NCBI GenBank assembly: GCA_944548615.1
Contig: OX155952.1
Location: 29,413,458-29,477,457, forward strand
DNA length: 64,000 nt
Reading direction: 5' to 3'
DNA from: Micropterix aruncella
Lineage: Eukaryota > Arthropoda > Insecta > Lepidoptera > Micropterigidae
Shown: one piece after another, positions 1 to 12,158 of the stretch
Numbering within the stretch: the first letter of the stretch is position 1
Layout: every line of letters starts with the position of its first letter
Program-made: the position numbers and the translations under genes
The notes under the pieces: generated by a model
The model's input: only the letters and a program-made list of their open reading frames with translations
What the model was told of the DNA's origin: nothing
Databases searched by the model: none

Positions 1-439
1 GTTTGGAAACCGACATTGGTTTGTCAAATCGTAGGTATATATTTCAAAGCGGAACTTTTAGTATTTTCCAAATATGACCAAACACCAAGCTATTTTTCAT
101 ATCTACCTAATAATCAGTGCAAAAATGAATGCAAAATCCGTGCAAATTTTTCGTGCACAAAATGTAGGGAGCATATGTCCTTTACAGGATGTACCTATTA
201 TCATTGGTTGAAGAGTTATTTGAAGTTGCAAGCCTGTGCAGCAATACGCCACGAACCTATATGTAGCTTATTCTGATTTTTTCTCTCATGGATAACTTTG
301 CGTAACCCTTACGCTTGTCACGTCAATACGTAATTTTTACGTGTTAGCATCAGTAGGTAACACAGACAATGTGTAGTATTAAGATTTTTTATAAATCATC
401 CACTCGGAAATCGATGTCATTTTTTAAATATAGACAATG
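1..439. other. Non-coding flank, no gene recognised
   Basis: AT-rich sequence. The short open frame at 16-276 has no recognisable motif, no clear splice context and no low-complexity-free domain, so I do not call a gene. It ends at the TTAA that flanks the MITE. Confidence 0.5.
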
Positions 440-945
440 TTAAGGCGACATGATACCTGGGAGCGACCATATCTGAAGAATTTTAATTTCATACCTTAAA
501 AAAAAATGTAAACATTAATTTAAAAAGGTTTTTTAGTGAATCCTTCGATAAGGAACCAATTTAAAATTTGGACTCGAAAAAGTTGCTCATTGCCTTGGAC
601 ATTAAGGCTTTAAACTGACTTTCAGGCGCGTTTACTCCTACAATGTAAGCGGTGAGTGTGTTTTATTATAATTTCATTATATTGACTTAGCTACATTTTT
701 TATTTAGGTCCTAAATTAATTACAATTAATTAAAACGTAACCACCGCGTAAAGATAGTTAATCTGTGCTAGCGCTGCTATAGACCGTTTAGTATGCGCCT
801 GGTCCCCTGCGCTTGACGCTTCGTCAACGCTGGATTTTTATTGGTCAAACCCTACAAAATTGACCCCGCCTAGTTCAAAACCCTACAGAATTGATCGCGC
901 GTCCGCCCATTTCGGATATTTTTCTGAGGTCTCATGTCGCCTTAA
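440..945. mobile_element. TTAA-flanked MITE, copy 1 (piggyBac or Kolobok type)
   Basis: The element occupies 444-941 and is flanked by TTAA at 440-443 and 942-945. Its ends are inverted repeats: the left end reads GGCGACATGATACCT and the reverse complement of the right end reads GGCGACATGAGACCT. It has no transposase frame, so it is non-autonomous. A second copy lies inverted at 60742-61273, also bounded by TTAA, and shares internal blocks (for example the stretch around AAAGTTGCTCATTGCCTT and GTCAACGCTGGATTTTTATT). TTAA duplication is typical of piggyBac and Kolobok; the GG start does not match the usual piggyBac CCC, so the superfamily is open. Confidence 0.8.
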
Positions 946-1483
946 ATCAAAAGCAACTCAATAAATAGGTTAGATAATAATTTGTTCTCATTTGTTATGC
1001 AAAATTTAATTACGAATTCGACCAAATTTTTGCTCATCTTAAATAGTACATTTTAATACTCTTCCTGTGCAAAGCCGGAGGGGCAGCTTGTGTTTTATAA
1101 TAGGTAAGTTAGTTATAAGTGCGGTTTTGATTAGATGCAGTGCAGTTTTAGGAGAACCTTTTCAATAGATCAGAGTTGCCCATGAACAATTATTGAAAAA
1201 ATTTCTTTCAAAAAATTAGACAGGTAGGCATGTTTCAGGCTGATAAACGATTTAGCTAATTTTGTAATTAAGCCACAATTGCAGTTGTTGAATAAAAAAC
1301 GCTTAAAATATAATAATTATAAATCATCTTTTTATATCGGCCGCAACATAATACGAAATAATATCGCGACGCCAACAAAGTCAGCTTTATACAAACATTT
1401 ATTTGTAACGATAACATTGTCCACTATAAATACTAAAGATTGCACCTTGACTTCCTTATAGAGTTGTCACATTTACCATTAAA
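946..1483. other. Upstream region of the first EcKL gene
   Basis: Non-coding AT-rich sequence between the MITE and the start codon at 1484. The only signal I see is the TATA-like box at 1425-1432. The small open frame at 1279-1461 has no recognisable content and overlaps the presumed promoter. Confidence 0.45.
1425..1432 (+). promoter_or_regulatory. Putative TATA box of first EcKL gene
   Basis: TATAAATA lies 52 bases before the ATG at 1484. A transcription start about 25-30 bases further on (near 1455-1462) would leave a short 5' leader. No experimental support; AT-rich context makes chance matches common. Confidence 0.35.
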
Positions 1484-4400
1484 ATGACATCGCCGAGCGA
1501 AGTAAACGGTGTTAAGACTCCGATGTCCGTTGACAAGTTTTTAAGTAAACCTCAATTGCAAGAAGTTGTTCAGAAGACCGTTGGTGTCTCTGATTTTTCG
1601 ATTGAAGATGTTAAAATTAGGCCAGCTAGTGACAATCCACTTGGATTGTATGGCGATCACATGAGGATGGTAATTGAAGTCAAGGTCGATGGAATTGTGA
1701 AAACATTTCATTACTTTGTAAAGTCGCTGCCAAAGGACAATGAAGGAAAGAAGAATTTTATTGAGAAGTACGGTATGGCTTCGACTGAATGCATAGCTTT
1801 TCAGATAATTGAGAAATTTAAGGAATTTACTGGTTCGTACAATATTAAATATTATTATCACCATTTGAAATTACAGTAATCTAAAAACTTTTAGTCCATA
1901 TCAAAAGTTTAATTGATTTCCGTCCTTATTAAAAGTTAATAGGATCAATCTTGAATTTGCAATTGCTTCTATAAATGTGTGGAATTTTCTCTTATAGGTA
2001 AACTGTTATTGTAGAATACCAAAACTTAATTTTTCGTTGTAATCATTTTCATTTTAATGAATAAATTAATCAATTCAGTAAATTATTTATACCGGTTGGA
2101 AACAAAGTTCTCATTTGGTTTCCTAAGGCAGTAACTTATAAATAAAATACAAACGGAGCTGCCATGGAATTCACCGACCGGAATCGGGCCCATCATAATA
2201 CTATTATTAAACTTCTGGGGGTTAGCGGTGGATAGCGGACTAACGATCGCGCGGTAATAGGATTAGGACAGCTGTCTTACCACATGTGAGCGTCACCTTA
2301 CCACCCATTCCCTCCCCCTTCGATGCTATAGAATTTGAGATGCGGAAATCGCGGTTTTATATATTTTTTCTAGGAAAGAGTTCATTATTTTTTTTCTGGA
2401 AAGACCGAGTTCTATAAGAAGGTAAAACAGAGATATGGCTGGCAGGCCATGGAGCACCAATTTCCATCAAGTGTAAGTGAACATTTGCGAGATCATGGTA
2501 TATATATCTATTTAATTTGTACTCGTGGTCTTTAGGGATATTTGATTTCCACGGAACATTTAATTCTACAATAACCCTCCGAGATAGAGACTAACAAGTT
2601 ATATCTGGACGGAGGGCTGTAGCGATAATAAAAGGAATTGGATGTATTTGTTGATTATGTTTACTTCGACGTTTACGTGTTTTTTCCTTTTTTTCTTTCC
2701 AAGCAGTGACTTTGAGAGGATGTGATGCCTCTTTGTGCTTTACATGCAGATTTCAAGTGACCCAGAAGCGATAAGATGCAACTCAGTTCAAGCGATAAGT
2801 TGCAACTTGGCGTACCCTTGCAATTCCGGTGACAATATAATAAAATGGTACTATCGAGCTTCTATAATGATGGAGGCAGGAGGTGGTCATGGTTCCTATT
2901 AGCTTGATCTGATAGACTATAATGGACTTTTATAACTCAATTTTGACCCACGTCTACTTGTATCGATTTGAAACTTATTGGCGAAATTACAATAATATGA
3001 GACTATCCATCTTGTATGATGATGAAGGTGGCGGGTGGTCATTAGGACTCAGCAATGGCTAAAAATAAGCCAATCAAGTCATTTGACGTGTGACAATGAG
3101 TCCTTTGGTTACATATTGTGACCAGGAGGCTAAAGCTTGTTTTTTAGTTTTGTTAAACTATTTAATCACTTATATTAATTTGGATCTTGGTCACCAAGAA
3201 AAAGTGTTTTTTAAGTATATTCTGTTGTTTTGGTGACAAAAGCCTGATTCATAAATAGGTTTAGATGATTTTCTGCTTAGTATTTTTTTTGAGATTAGAA
3301 GATTAATTTATACATGGTTATTCTAGATATTAGGAATATATTGTTTTGATAAAGCATTATTTATGCAATTATTTTTTTTTATATCGGAAATCACCCAGCA
3401 AAAAATAATAAAAAAAATACAGTTCAATAAATAATTGAAATTATTACAGGTTTCAATAAAATTACAGAAATTATGGCGACACATATATAATAAAATTAAA
3501 GAAAGTAAAAAAAATGTAGTGCCTGTAGGTAAAAAAATAATAAATTAGGTAAAAAAATATTTTATTTAGAAACTAAATTTATTTAGGTAAAATAAATAAT
3601 GCCTAGAGGCTTGGGGGTGTGTGTTGAGTGTTTGAGTGTAGTGTGAGCGTGTGAGTATGTTGGTACGTAATATGTCTCACATATTTAGTAAATTGTTTAG
3701 TGAAATTATTGTATTCTCTTAAATAAAACATTATAGATCATCGTTATAAAAGTATAATAATAGTAATAAATATAAAAAAAAGCTTAACAGAATAGTATGT
3801 TTATGTACTGGTTAAGACTTGCCTAAACGATTATTTATAAGTGCTTATGGAACTATTGAAAACATTAATCCCGTTTAAATATTTATTTTAAGCTCACAGC
3901 TTATTATTATAATTTCTTATTGCATTCGTTTTTTAACGTGGCAATCGAAAAAGTTTCCATCGGTGCATGGTAATCATTCAGCAGTTATTATTCATTTCCC
4001 AAACCAGGCTAGATCAACCGTATATGTCATAATTTTATAAAGGCATAGGCATAGGATATATTGTTAGAATAACTTTTGGTATTGACATTTAAATACAAAA
4101 GATCTTATTTTGGATATTTTACGGTCTATTAATATGAACCTAATAATGAGCTGGCCATATTGGAGACGTAAACTCAAGGTGCGATGGGACAAACACATTA
4201 AATATAAAAATATAGTGAATCAGTGAATTATATCGATTCGTGAATAATTATGAAACATAGAAAGCTCAATGTGTTGTATAAAACCACATCCACGTTTTAA
4301 ATAGAAGTACGCATCGCGATACAAATGTCATCAAACAGATATATGAAGTCAATCTTGTTTCTATTTCGCGTAAAGTTTACGTGGAAAATTTTGCTACATA

Positions 4401-7248
4401 AATTTTGGACTTGTTTTTTTTAGAATATATTTTCAGAGAGTCTAAATTCCTGCTGGAGGAGAACACAATTATTTTCAGATTTAATATTTTTATTTTTTTA
4501 TATTCGTCCGCATTCATCAGGAATTTTGAATGTTTGTAGCATCAGCAATTTTGAATGTTTGAAGCATCAGGAATTATGAATAGGAATTATGAATAGAAAA
4601 ATACTGAATAGCATAAATAACTTTAGGCTATTCAGTATTTTTTCATAGTAGAAATGGCTTAAATCAAAAATTTATAAGTGATATTCAACTCATTACATTA
4701 TATAGAATAATTGTGTGTAAATAAGATTTTTAATACCGAAAAAAACCCGAAAAATATTTATTACAAGTTTTCTATTCAGTGTGATGTACAGAGCCACCCC
4801 TTGAAAGCAAAAGATTTATGGTCCCGAAAATGATGGTCCCGAATTTAGATACCAAAAATTTATGGTCCCGAACAGATGCACAATTTCTAGTCCAAGGGCT
4901 TATCTACCAGGTATTTAGGTTATTATCGCACAAAAATACAATAAATTTGTGCACAAAGATCCTGTTACACATTATTATATAAAACGTGCGCTTAGCTACC
5001 AAAACATGTTTAATTTTGTTATATATTGTTTTGACAATGATTTGTACTTACTTTGATTAGGTATTTTTATATTACATTGTATATTACTTCACACATATTC
5101 AATATTAAACATTTCCTTTCTTTTCTCACTTATAGCTTAATTTTTTCCATTATTTTAGTTTTAAGACTAGTATGTTTGTCATAGGTAGGTACTCTATTTA
5201 ATGGAATGTTTTATTCCATTTATTGCCAATTTTGTAATGGAATTTCGTTTTATTTAATTTTTTTTTTGAGTACCACATTTTAGGGCAATTTAGATTTGTG
5301 AGCATTTTATTAAAACTTTTAAATATTTTATCCTGCTAATTTAACTTTTATATTATTAAGGGTACTGTCCACCCTAGAACGGGCTAGTCCTAGTTAGGTG
5401 ACAGAATCAAATAAGCAAAAGGTTAAGGTTTTGCCATTCGGTTCCTGTTATTTTCGTAAGCGAAATCAATGTTTTTATAGTAATTAATTCCTTGATAAAT
5501 AAATAAAAAAATATCAAGGGATTTTAAGCCACAATTTAATAGAGATGCTCACCAATATTATTAGTGCATTCCCATATATATTTCTTGAGGAACGATAAAG
5601 GACCTGGCCAATTCAAAGTTTTACGATTATCCGACTCACAATTCGTCTTGTTGCGTGTGGATAGCTGAGGTATACCCTCAAGTGATCCCTAAAATAATAC
5701 TGCAGTATTATTCCATATATAAACAATTCCAAGAATATGAATACGCTGCAGTATTTTAAAACGCCAATGGAACCATATAATTTATATTATCCACATTCGG
5801 GAAAATTATTTTCAAAATTCGCTAATGCTGGCACAAAACAATATTTAGATCGGTCCTCAAAAGGTTCTGTCTGTAAAATAGTTTTGTAATATTATTTGAA
5901 ATTTTCCGCGGATACCTGCAATAGAAGTTAATATTTTATCGAAATAATGTTTCGAATCTTTTTCAGTATTATTCAAATAGACTTTTATTCAGGCAATAAA
6001 AATATTAAATAATTATCATGACAGTCTTATTAATAATAATAATAAAAATAAAAATAAACTCTTTATTTGCACTTAATTACTATACAAAAAGGCGAGCTTA
6101 TTGCCACATAGCAATGTCTTACAACAATAAGTTTGTAGTTAATTAATCAATAAGTTTAAAAAATATTTTAAATCCAAGGTCACACTACAGCCTTTCAAGC
6201 AAAACTTTAAATTCGGCGAAAAAAGACAAACTCAGACAAATAATGCTTTCATAATTTCCGCTGTTTTCGTATAAATTTTGTGTGTAGGTTAATTAAGCGT
6301 TATATTTACTTTTCAGGTATCGAACCGTTCTGTGCCAAATGTTACTACGCCTCGGACTCTCTCTTGGTATTCGACGATTTAGCGCTACAAGGATTTAAAT
6401 CCAAATACCCCAGAAAACCCTTCTTGAAAGAGCACTGCCTAACGACATTGACCAGCCTCGCCAATTTCCATGCCAGCTCTTTTATTTACGAAGAACACCA
6501 ATCTAAAAAACTCGGAAGAAAATTCAGATTTTCCGAGGAATACAAGAACACATTTCACCGGAGTTTATACGATATGACGACTTGCTACTTAACCGGTTTA
6601 CATACTATGTTGAAAATGGCGGAAGTCTTTTCGAAACACGCCAAGGACGAGAAGAAATTGAAATTGATTAAAGAGAAATGGTATCCGCTTTGGGAGCGTA
6701 ACTCGGAAATGGAGGACCCATCGCCGCTTTGTAGAAATTCTTTGGTTCATAGAGATTTATGGGCCCGGAATTTGCTGTACAAATACGAAGACAGTGTACC
6801 AACGCAGAGTCGCTTAGTCGATTTCCAAACAGTTGGTTTTCTGCCACCGGCCGCTGACGTACACTCAGCTATTTACCTCAACACTTCTGCAGCACAAAGG
6901 GCAGAGTTCTACGACGATTTTATAGAACACTATTATAAAAAACTAACAGATAATCTACAGAAACAAAATCTAGACGTGGAAGATTTTGCTCCGAAGGAGG
7001 AATTTTTAAAATGGTGCCTGAAGTATAAAATGTGGGGTGTTATCAACGGTATGTGTTGGCATATAATATATATCGAATTTGATTACATGAGTGACATCAA
7101 AGGAAATTCCGAAAAATTTGATGTTTTCATGAATACTACTGCGGGGAGAGTAGCGGTGGTTGAAAAGGCTATGATAAACGATTCGCCGTACCGTAAAGTC
7201 GTTATGGAATATATTGATGAATTTATTGAAAATTATATATTGAATTAA
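1484..7248 (+). CDS. Ecdysteroid-kinase-like (EcKL/CHK) protein, two exons
   Basis: Probable cytosolic small-molecule kinase of the EcKinase/CHK family, whose members phosphorylate ecdysteroids (for example at C-22) or xenobiotics. Exons are 1484-1832 and 6317-7248; the donor GT at 1833 and the TTTCAG acceptor ending at 6316 are both phase 1, giving 426 residues, normal for the family. Visible motifs: a β-strand lysine in FVKSLP (K80), the hinge-like LLVFDDLALQGF near residues 132-143, the catalytic loop HRDLWARN (H261, D263, N268) and the metal-binding DFQ (D285-Q287). The start is the first ATG in frame after the TATA-like box, and it gives a usual N-terminus. The donor (GTTCGT) is weak, so the exact boundary is inferred from phase matching. 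Neighbour: a convergent paralogue at 11430-9456. The catalytic residues are intact, so it is probably functional. Confidence 0.88.
2136..2630 (-). mobile_element. 5'-truncated fragment of the RLE-type LINE
   Basis: Nearly 500 bases align by eye with 14281-14776, the 3' end of the LINE nested in the hAT element: both begin ACAAACGGAGCTGCCATGG and share GGACAGCTGTCTT.CCACATGTGAGCG and TATATCTGGACGGAGGGCTGT. The copy covers the C-terminal coding end and 3' tail and has small deletions (a block near 2480 is missing), so it is dead. Orientation is antisense to the EcKL gene. Confidence 0.8.
4515..4644. repeat. Short minisatellite followed by a perfect hairpin
   Basis: Three imperfect units of about 28 bases (CATCAGGAATTTTGAATGTT and variants) run from 4515 to about 4590. 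They are followed by a 17-bp hairpin: GAAAAATACTGAATAGC at 4596-4612 pairs with its complement at 4627-4643, leaving a 14-base loop. Confidence 0.7.
5275..5515. repeat. Dispersed repeat, copy 1 of an inverted pair
   Basis: This stretch matches 42721-42975 in reverse orientation. Shared blocks include GGTTAAGGTTTTGCCATTCG and TTTTAGGGCAATTTAG. The 42.7 kb copy starts with a (TTTA)n run and this one ends in an AAATAAATAAA run, as expected for a retroposed 3' tail. It lies in the EcKL intron and has no coding content. Confidence 0.65.
6030..6135 (-). repeat. Retroelement 3' tail (LINE/SINE type)
   Basis: On the minus strand this reads GGCAATAAGCTCGCC, then GCAAATAAAGAGTTT, then a (TTA)n-like run. 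A stretch of this type with an A/T-rich simple tail is typical of severely 5'-truncated LINE copies. Family not determined. Confidence 0.4.
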
Positions 7249-7252
7249 TAAA
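7247..7252 (+). promoter_or_regulatory. Poly(A) signal overlapping the EcKL stop codon
   Basis: AATAAA at 7247-7252 shares its first two bases with the TAA stop (7246-7248). If used, the 3' UTR would be only about 15-30 bases and would end before the (TA)n microsatellite at 7321. Confidence 0.45.
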
Positions 7253-7320
7253 TATGTCTGCATGAAATGCTTTTGAACGTTTATTTAACAATATTTAAGT
7301 TTTTAGGGAGATGTCTAGGT

Positions 7321-7691
<371 letters not shown>

Positions 7692-7829
7692 GGATGATGT
7701 TTTATTTAAAATAAAATTAGTAAAAGCTACTTAAAAAGTAGCGAAAGAAATCCCAGCTTGTATTGGGAAATGCTTATGTTTGAATGAGATATACTTTTCC
7801 CCTAAACATTAGGGGAAAAAAGAAGATAC

Positions 7830-8350
7830 AAAAACTTGAGAAATATATGTACATACAAAACTTAAGAGCTCGTTGCCTTGAAACAAGTGGTGGAAGTTAG
7901 TTGGGCGGCAGCAGTACACATATCAGCCCTGATTATTTTTTTATTTTATTTATGATTAAATGTAATAAATATAAATTGATATGAACAGTAGTAAGAAAAA
8001 TATGCGTAGTAAATGCGTTAATTAATTAATTAAATAAGTGTTCTAATAATTTTTAATTTATTTTGATATGCATTGATAATATTTTGATATAATACGTAGT
8101 ATATATTATGCACTAAAGACCAAGTGAATTTATAATGTAATTAAAAATAAAAATAATCTGTTACAATAAAATATACTTACATACAATAACACAACATATA
8201 AACGAAACAGAAGCATATATTCGAATATTTGTTTTAATATATCTTTTTATGTAAAAAGGTAAATGTATTTAAATCAATTACAATTTTAAAGTCATACCTA
8301 AATCAAAAATGATTAACATATTACACAAGTAAATATAATAAAAGTAAAAT
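7830..8350. repeat. Degraded direct duplicate of the second EcKL 3' flank
   Basis: It aligns in the same orientation with 9010-9440. Shared blocks include AAAACTTGAGAA, GAGCTCG.TGCCT.G..ACAAGT, TAATAAAT.TAAATTGATATGAA, TTTAATTTATTTTGATAT and TAAATCAATTACA.TTTTAAAGTC. The 9.0-9.4 kb copy runs directly into the stop codon of the minus-strand EcKL gene; this one runs into sequence with no surviving EcKL frame. It is likely the remnant of a tandem duplication. Confidence 0.7.
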
Positions 8351-8429
8351 AAGACGACTGCCGTTACGAAACGTGAACTACAACTGTATGTATAATTATT
8401 TTTTTAAACGTTTTTTTATGAAATATTTA

Positions 8430-8760
8430 TGGGGTTTTGTATTTGTCCATATAGATAAATATATTTTTTCGGGATGTACTCAATCAGGTCTTTCATTTGA
8501 TACTAAACACGTTATATTTATGTTAATTTATTGACATTTGGACATTTGGACATTTAGACAACTATTTACTTAATATTTGGTACAGTTAGGGTACCTTGTG
8601 ACACTCGGGATGATATAGTGACTCTAACAATACAATATACTTCTAAATCGGTTCAAGCGTTTAGAAGTTATGGTGGAATAAAGAAACGGAAAACATATAT
8701 AGATGAACCATGAACACATTACACTTCATTTTTGTTGGGCAGTCGTGTAAAAAGGATTAT
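8430..8760 (-). repeat. Dispersed repeat family 'S', minus copy
   Basis: Reverse complement of much of 16590-16990. Shared features: the TTGTTGGGCAGTCGTGTAAAAA end, the TAACTTCTAAACGCTT block and the TCAAATGAAAG block. Further members lie at 61360-61690 and, as a fragment, at 24930-25015. No coding frame; class unknown. Confidence 0.7.
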
Positions 8761-9009
8761 ACCAAGGCGTAGTTTTGCGAATTTTCACTATATTTAATCT
8801 ATGATTTTATCGCATATTAAAAATAGAATAACTAAATGTTAGTCTAGAAGCCCGTGGTCGTGAAGGGATTCGCAATCCATGGATGGATCTATAATATATG
8901 CAAGTTTTGTTATAACCCTTAATCCGATTTATAGGCATATGAAAGATAAATATACTTCATTCAGTTTAGTACTACTTTTAAGAAAGTTTTTTAAAACAAA
9001 AACAAATGA

Positions 9010-9440
9010 ACTTTTTGAAACAAAAACTTGAGAAGCAAAATTAACGAGCTCGCTGCCTCGGCACAAGTCATGGCACTTCGGACATATCGGCAGTGTTAAT
9101 TTATTTATTTTTTATTATGAATACATGTAATAAATTTAAATTGATATGAATAATACTAAGAAAATATGCTTTGTTATGCGTTAAATATTTATTTAAATAA
9201 AGAAATGGAATAAATAATCTAATATTTTTAAATTTATTTTGATATTCCTCGACAACATTTTGTCATAATAATAATATATAGTATATTACATGCACTGAAT
9301 AAAAAGTGAATGTATATTTTAATTAAACATAACGAGAATATTTGTGGTAATATGTATTTTATTTAAAAAAATAAATGTTTTTAAATCAATTACAGTTTTA
9401 AAGTCCTACATCAAGAATGCTTTACATATTACAAAAGACA
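9010..9440. repeat. 3' flank of second EcKL gene, duplicated at 7830-8350
   Basis: AT-rich non-coding DNA directly downstream (minus sense) of the second EcKL stop codon. It probably contains that gene's 3' UTR. See 7830-8350 for the paralogous copy about 1.2 kb away. Confidence 0.65.
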
Positions 9441-9455
9441 ACCTAGAGGTGGTTG

Positions 9456-11430
9456 TTAATCATACTGATAAGAAACGTAATCTTTGAGGGCATCTACAAT
9501 TCTTTGCCGCCCAATAGGGGTGACCTTTTTCAGTTGCTCTTTAATTCTAACTGGATCGTTGCTCAAGAACTCCTCACTCTCAGCCATATTCGAGGGGTCA
9601 GCGGTCATCAGTAATATGTATGATACAGCCACAATTAGACTGAAAGGAGCGAATTTCTTTCGATCTCTGTCGAAATGGTTTTTTGGATATACGGTGTTCC
9701 CATCCAGTCCGAATTTCTTCAGCACGGCGGTAAGGTCCGAGTAGTACCAGTGGAAGATCTGATCGTTGTATTTCTTGCGCAATTCTGTATCCGTGCAGAG
9801 GAAGATCATGTAGTGTAAATCGGTGAAGACTGAGCCACATCTCAGGATTTGCCAATCGAAGAAGGAGATATCAATGGGAATATCGTTCTGGAATAGAGAA
9901 CATATTCTGAAGTAAGTTTTCATATATTTAACCCTTGGAGTAAATGGGTATTTTCATGGATGCAATCCTGCAAAATCCTTTTGCAGGATTTTCGGCGACA
10001 TCGACCTTAAAGTACTATAACTACGAAACTACTACACCAATCATAAAAAGAACAACTGCACAATGATTGCATTGAAATTTCGAATATAGAATATTGAAAT
10101 ATCATTTTGTAAAACAATTACATAATTATGAATAAATATGAGAACGTCAAAGAAGTGAAAAAAACGCGGAACCAGATCTGGTCGTATCGTACTCAACGGA
10201 TAATTGTTTCAGAACCAGATTTGGTCGTATCATACTCAAGGGGTTAATGTCAAAGTAGTCGTTAATAGGACGCATGGATATATGGGTATTTGGACGCATA
10301 GATGTATGGATATATGGGTATATGGATATATGGATATTACAGTTAAAATAAAAAAAAACCTTAATTTGATCGTCTTTTCTGTCGGGGAATCATAATATTT
10401 CTCGATTAAACAAACACAATACAGATAGTTTTATTGTTTTAGATATTCATTTCAAAGATATTTACGTTATATTCTTTTTAATTTATTCGTATGTAATAAA
10501 TAAGCCAAGCCATCTATTACGCTGCCAACATTTTGTGGCTGGCCTTGACCTTGAGTCATACATAATCAGATTACGTAACACAATGTTGAATGATTCTAAT
10601 ACAAGTGTGTTTATAACCATATAACATACCTTATCGTATTTGTAGAAGAAATTGGCGATCCAAAAATCTCCATGGCAGATGACATCGTAGGGCTCAGCTG
10701 CTCTTTTGGACGTTAAGTAGTCGAAGCGTTGAGCAATGTCTGGTGTATGTCGCTCCAAAGCATTAACCAATTCTGGATCGTTTACGAAATTTCGTGCGTT
10801 TTTCATGGATTCGTGAAGAAAGGTCATCAACATCGTCATCTTTGCTTCCAGCGAATAAAAAGCATCAGTTAAATTGTGCGTCAGCTTGTTGTACGTGTTC
10901 GGATCTTTATGCTTGAGTGCAAATGCTGTTCCGTGAAAATTTGCCACTTTACTGATCATCAACCTCAAATGATTATAGTCTAGTGGTTTCATGTGATCCG
11001 GTTTTCGAAAGCCGTCAATTGCGATGTCCTCCATCATGATGTATTCCTTGTAGTACTCCAATGATGTGGCCAAACAGCGCGGAATTTTAAATCTCTCACT
11101 GGAATCCATCGCGATGCTGTCTTGCATTTTGTACAAAACAGGGAGCACTTCGTTGTAAGAGAATGCTTCTCTTGCGAAACTCCTCAGAGTGTTGATATTT
11201 TTCCTCTGAACTTCCGTCTTCATCGGTAGTTTTATAATAACCGTCAGCCTTGCTTCCGGAACATTCACTTTACTCCCGACAATATTTACTCTCAGAACAT
11301 TCGACGCGTAGTTTGGATTTTGTTTGCTGTCTTCGTCATTTTTGATGTTATAATTGAGAAATTTCTCGTTTTCCGCAATCGATTTTAGCGCGGCAACTAC
11401 ATGTTTTTCATATATTAAAGGTTCATTCAT
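9456..11430 (-). CDS. Ecdysteroid-kinase-like (EcKL/CHK) protein, two exons
   Basis: Second EcKL/CHK kinase. Exons are 11430-10630 and 9887-9456; the donor is AAG|GTATGT, the acceptor is TTCCAG, and both are phase 0. This gives 410 residues. Motifs: IIKLP lysine (K67), hinge-like YIMMEDIAIDGF near residue 150, catalytic loop CHGDFWIANFF (H253, D255, N260) and metal-binding DWQ (D278-Q280). The start at 11430 (MNEPL) is preferred to the in-frame ATG 12 codons upstream because the extra stretch is hydrophobic and untypical of the family. The intron falls just after the catalytic loop, whereas the paralogue's intron lies near residue 117, so the two genes are not recent duplicates. A TATAAAA-like box near 11594-11600 (minus) is too far away to be a sure promoter. 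All key residues are present; probably functional, cytosolic, substrate unknown. Confidence 0.9.
9932..10243. mobile_element. piggyBac-type MITE in the EcKL intron
   Basis: A 312-bp element flanked by TTAA at 9928-9931 and 10244-10247. Its ends are CCCTTGGAGTA and (reverse complement) CCCCTTGAGTA, the CCC start expected of piggyBac. It includes a perfect 12-bp hairpin (9964-9975 with 9979-9990) and a direct repeat of a GAACCAGAT.TGGTCGTATC unit at about 10170 and 10211. No transposase. Confidence 0.75.
10258..10340. repeat. Minisatellite, (G)GATATATGG-type units
   Basis: Irregular tandem copies of a 9-12 base unit (ATGGATATATGGGTAT and variants), inside the second EcKL intron. Confidence 0.65.
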
Positions 11431-11945
11431 TTTGAGCACAAAAAATATAAATTTAAAACAGTACAAACGAGCTGCCGGTTACCGGTTGCTACTAAGACTA
11501 GACGCTTCCATACACCTTCTGTATGCTAAATATAACGCGGTTAACCTTCGAATCATACCTAATTTCGAACGGACGGATCAAATAAATTCGGTATTTTATA
11601 GGTTTTAACAATTGGATTTAATGTGAGTTATCTAGGTACCATAATATCTCATAATAATTAATTCAAGCATCTACAAAAAAAAAACCGATAAAACATATTA
11701 ATAAATAACCTTGAAATACGATTAAAGTATCATTCGACCTAGTGTTTTTGGCCAAAATATTTAAAATATAATATTAAATTATAATTAAATCTGTAATATA
11801 TCTGTAAAATAGATAACATAGTTTTATTACATTTTTATTACATTATGTAAATTACGATTCCAACCTGCTTTACCACAATAAATATTATCATTAATTAAAA
11901 TAATTAATTAGGCGTTCTTTATTGCCGTCTTACGTAATACGGGGC
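11431..11945. other. 5' flank of the second EcKL gene
   Basis: AT-rich and non-coding. The minus-strand TATAAAA-like run near 11594-11600 is the only core-promoter candidate I see. Nothing else recognised. Confidence 0.4.
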
Positions 11946-12158
11946 GTATAAAGGGTGACTTTTTACTATTAGTGACATCCTTGAAGTGGGTGAATCAGTA
12001 CGAGCAAATAAGCAACTTTTATTAATATTAAAAAAAAACTTATTTTTAAGTTTCTTTTTTGTGTTTTTTTTCATTTTTTTTTTGTCAAAAGTTGCTCTTT
12101 TGCTCGTACTGATTCACCTTGTTCATGGATGTCACTAATTGAAAACTTACCCTGTATA
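11946..12158. mobile_element. Fold-back MITE, arms about 75 bp
   Basis: The left arm (11946-12021) and right arm (about 12085-12158) are inverted copies. Both carry TTAGTGACATCC and GGTGAATCAGTACGAGCAAA. The loop is a T-rich run. No coding frame. Superfamily unknown because no clean target duplication is visible. Confidence 0.75.

Larger units (their letters stand above)
1833..6316 (+). other. Intron of first EcKL gene (about 4.5 kb)
   Basis: Non-coding. It contains a LINE 3' fragment (2136-2630), a short minisatellite with a hairpin (4515-4644), a dispersed repeat (5275-5515) and a LINE-type 3' tail (6030-6135). From 2640 to 4500 I see only AT-rich sequence without recognisable elements. 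Confidence 0.75.

Noticed and set aside
1541..1864. 107-codon minus frame opposite the first EcKL exon
   Set aside because: Shadow of the sense exon; no motif and no splice partner.
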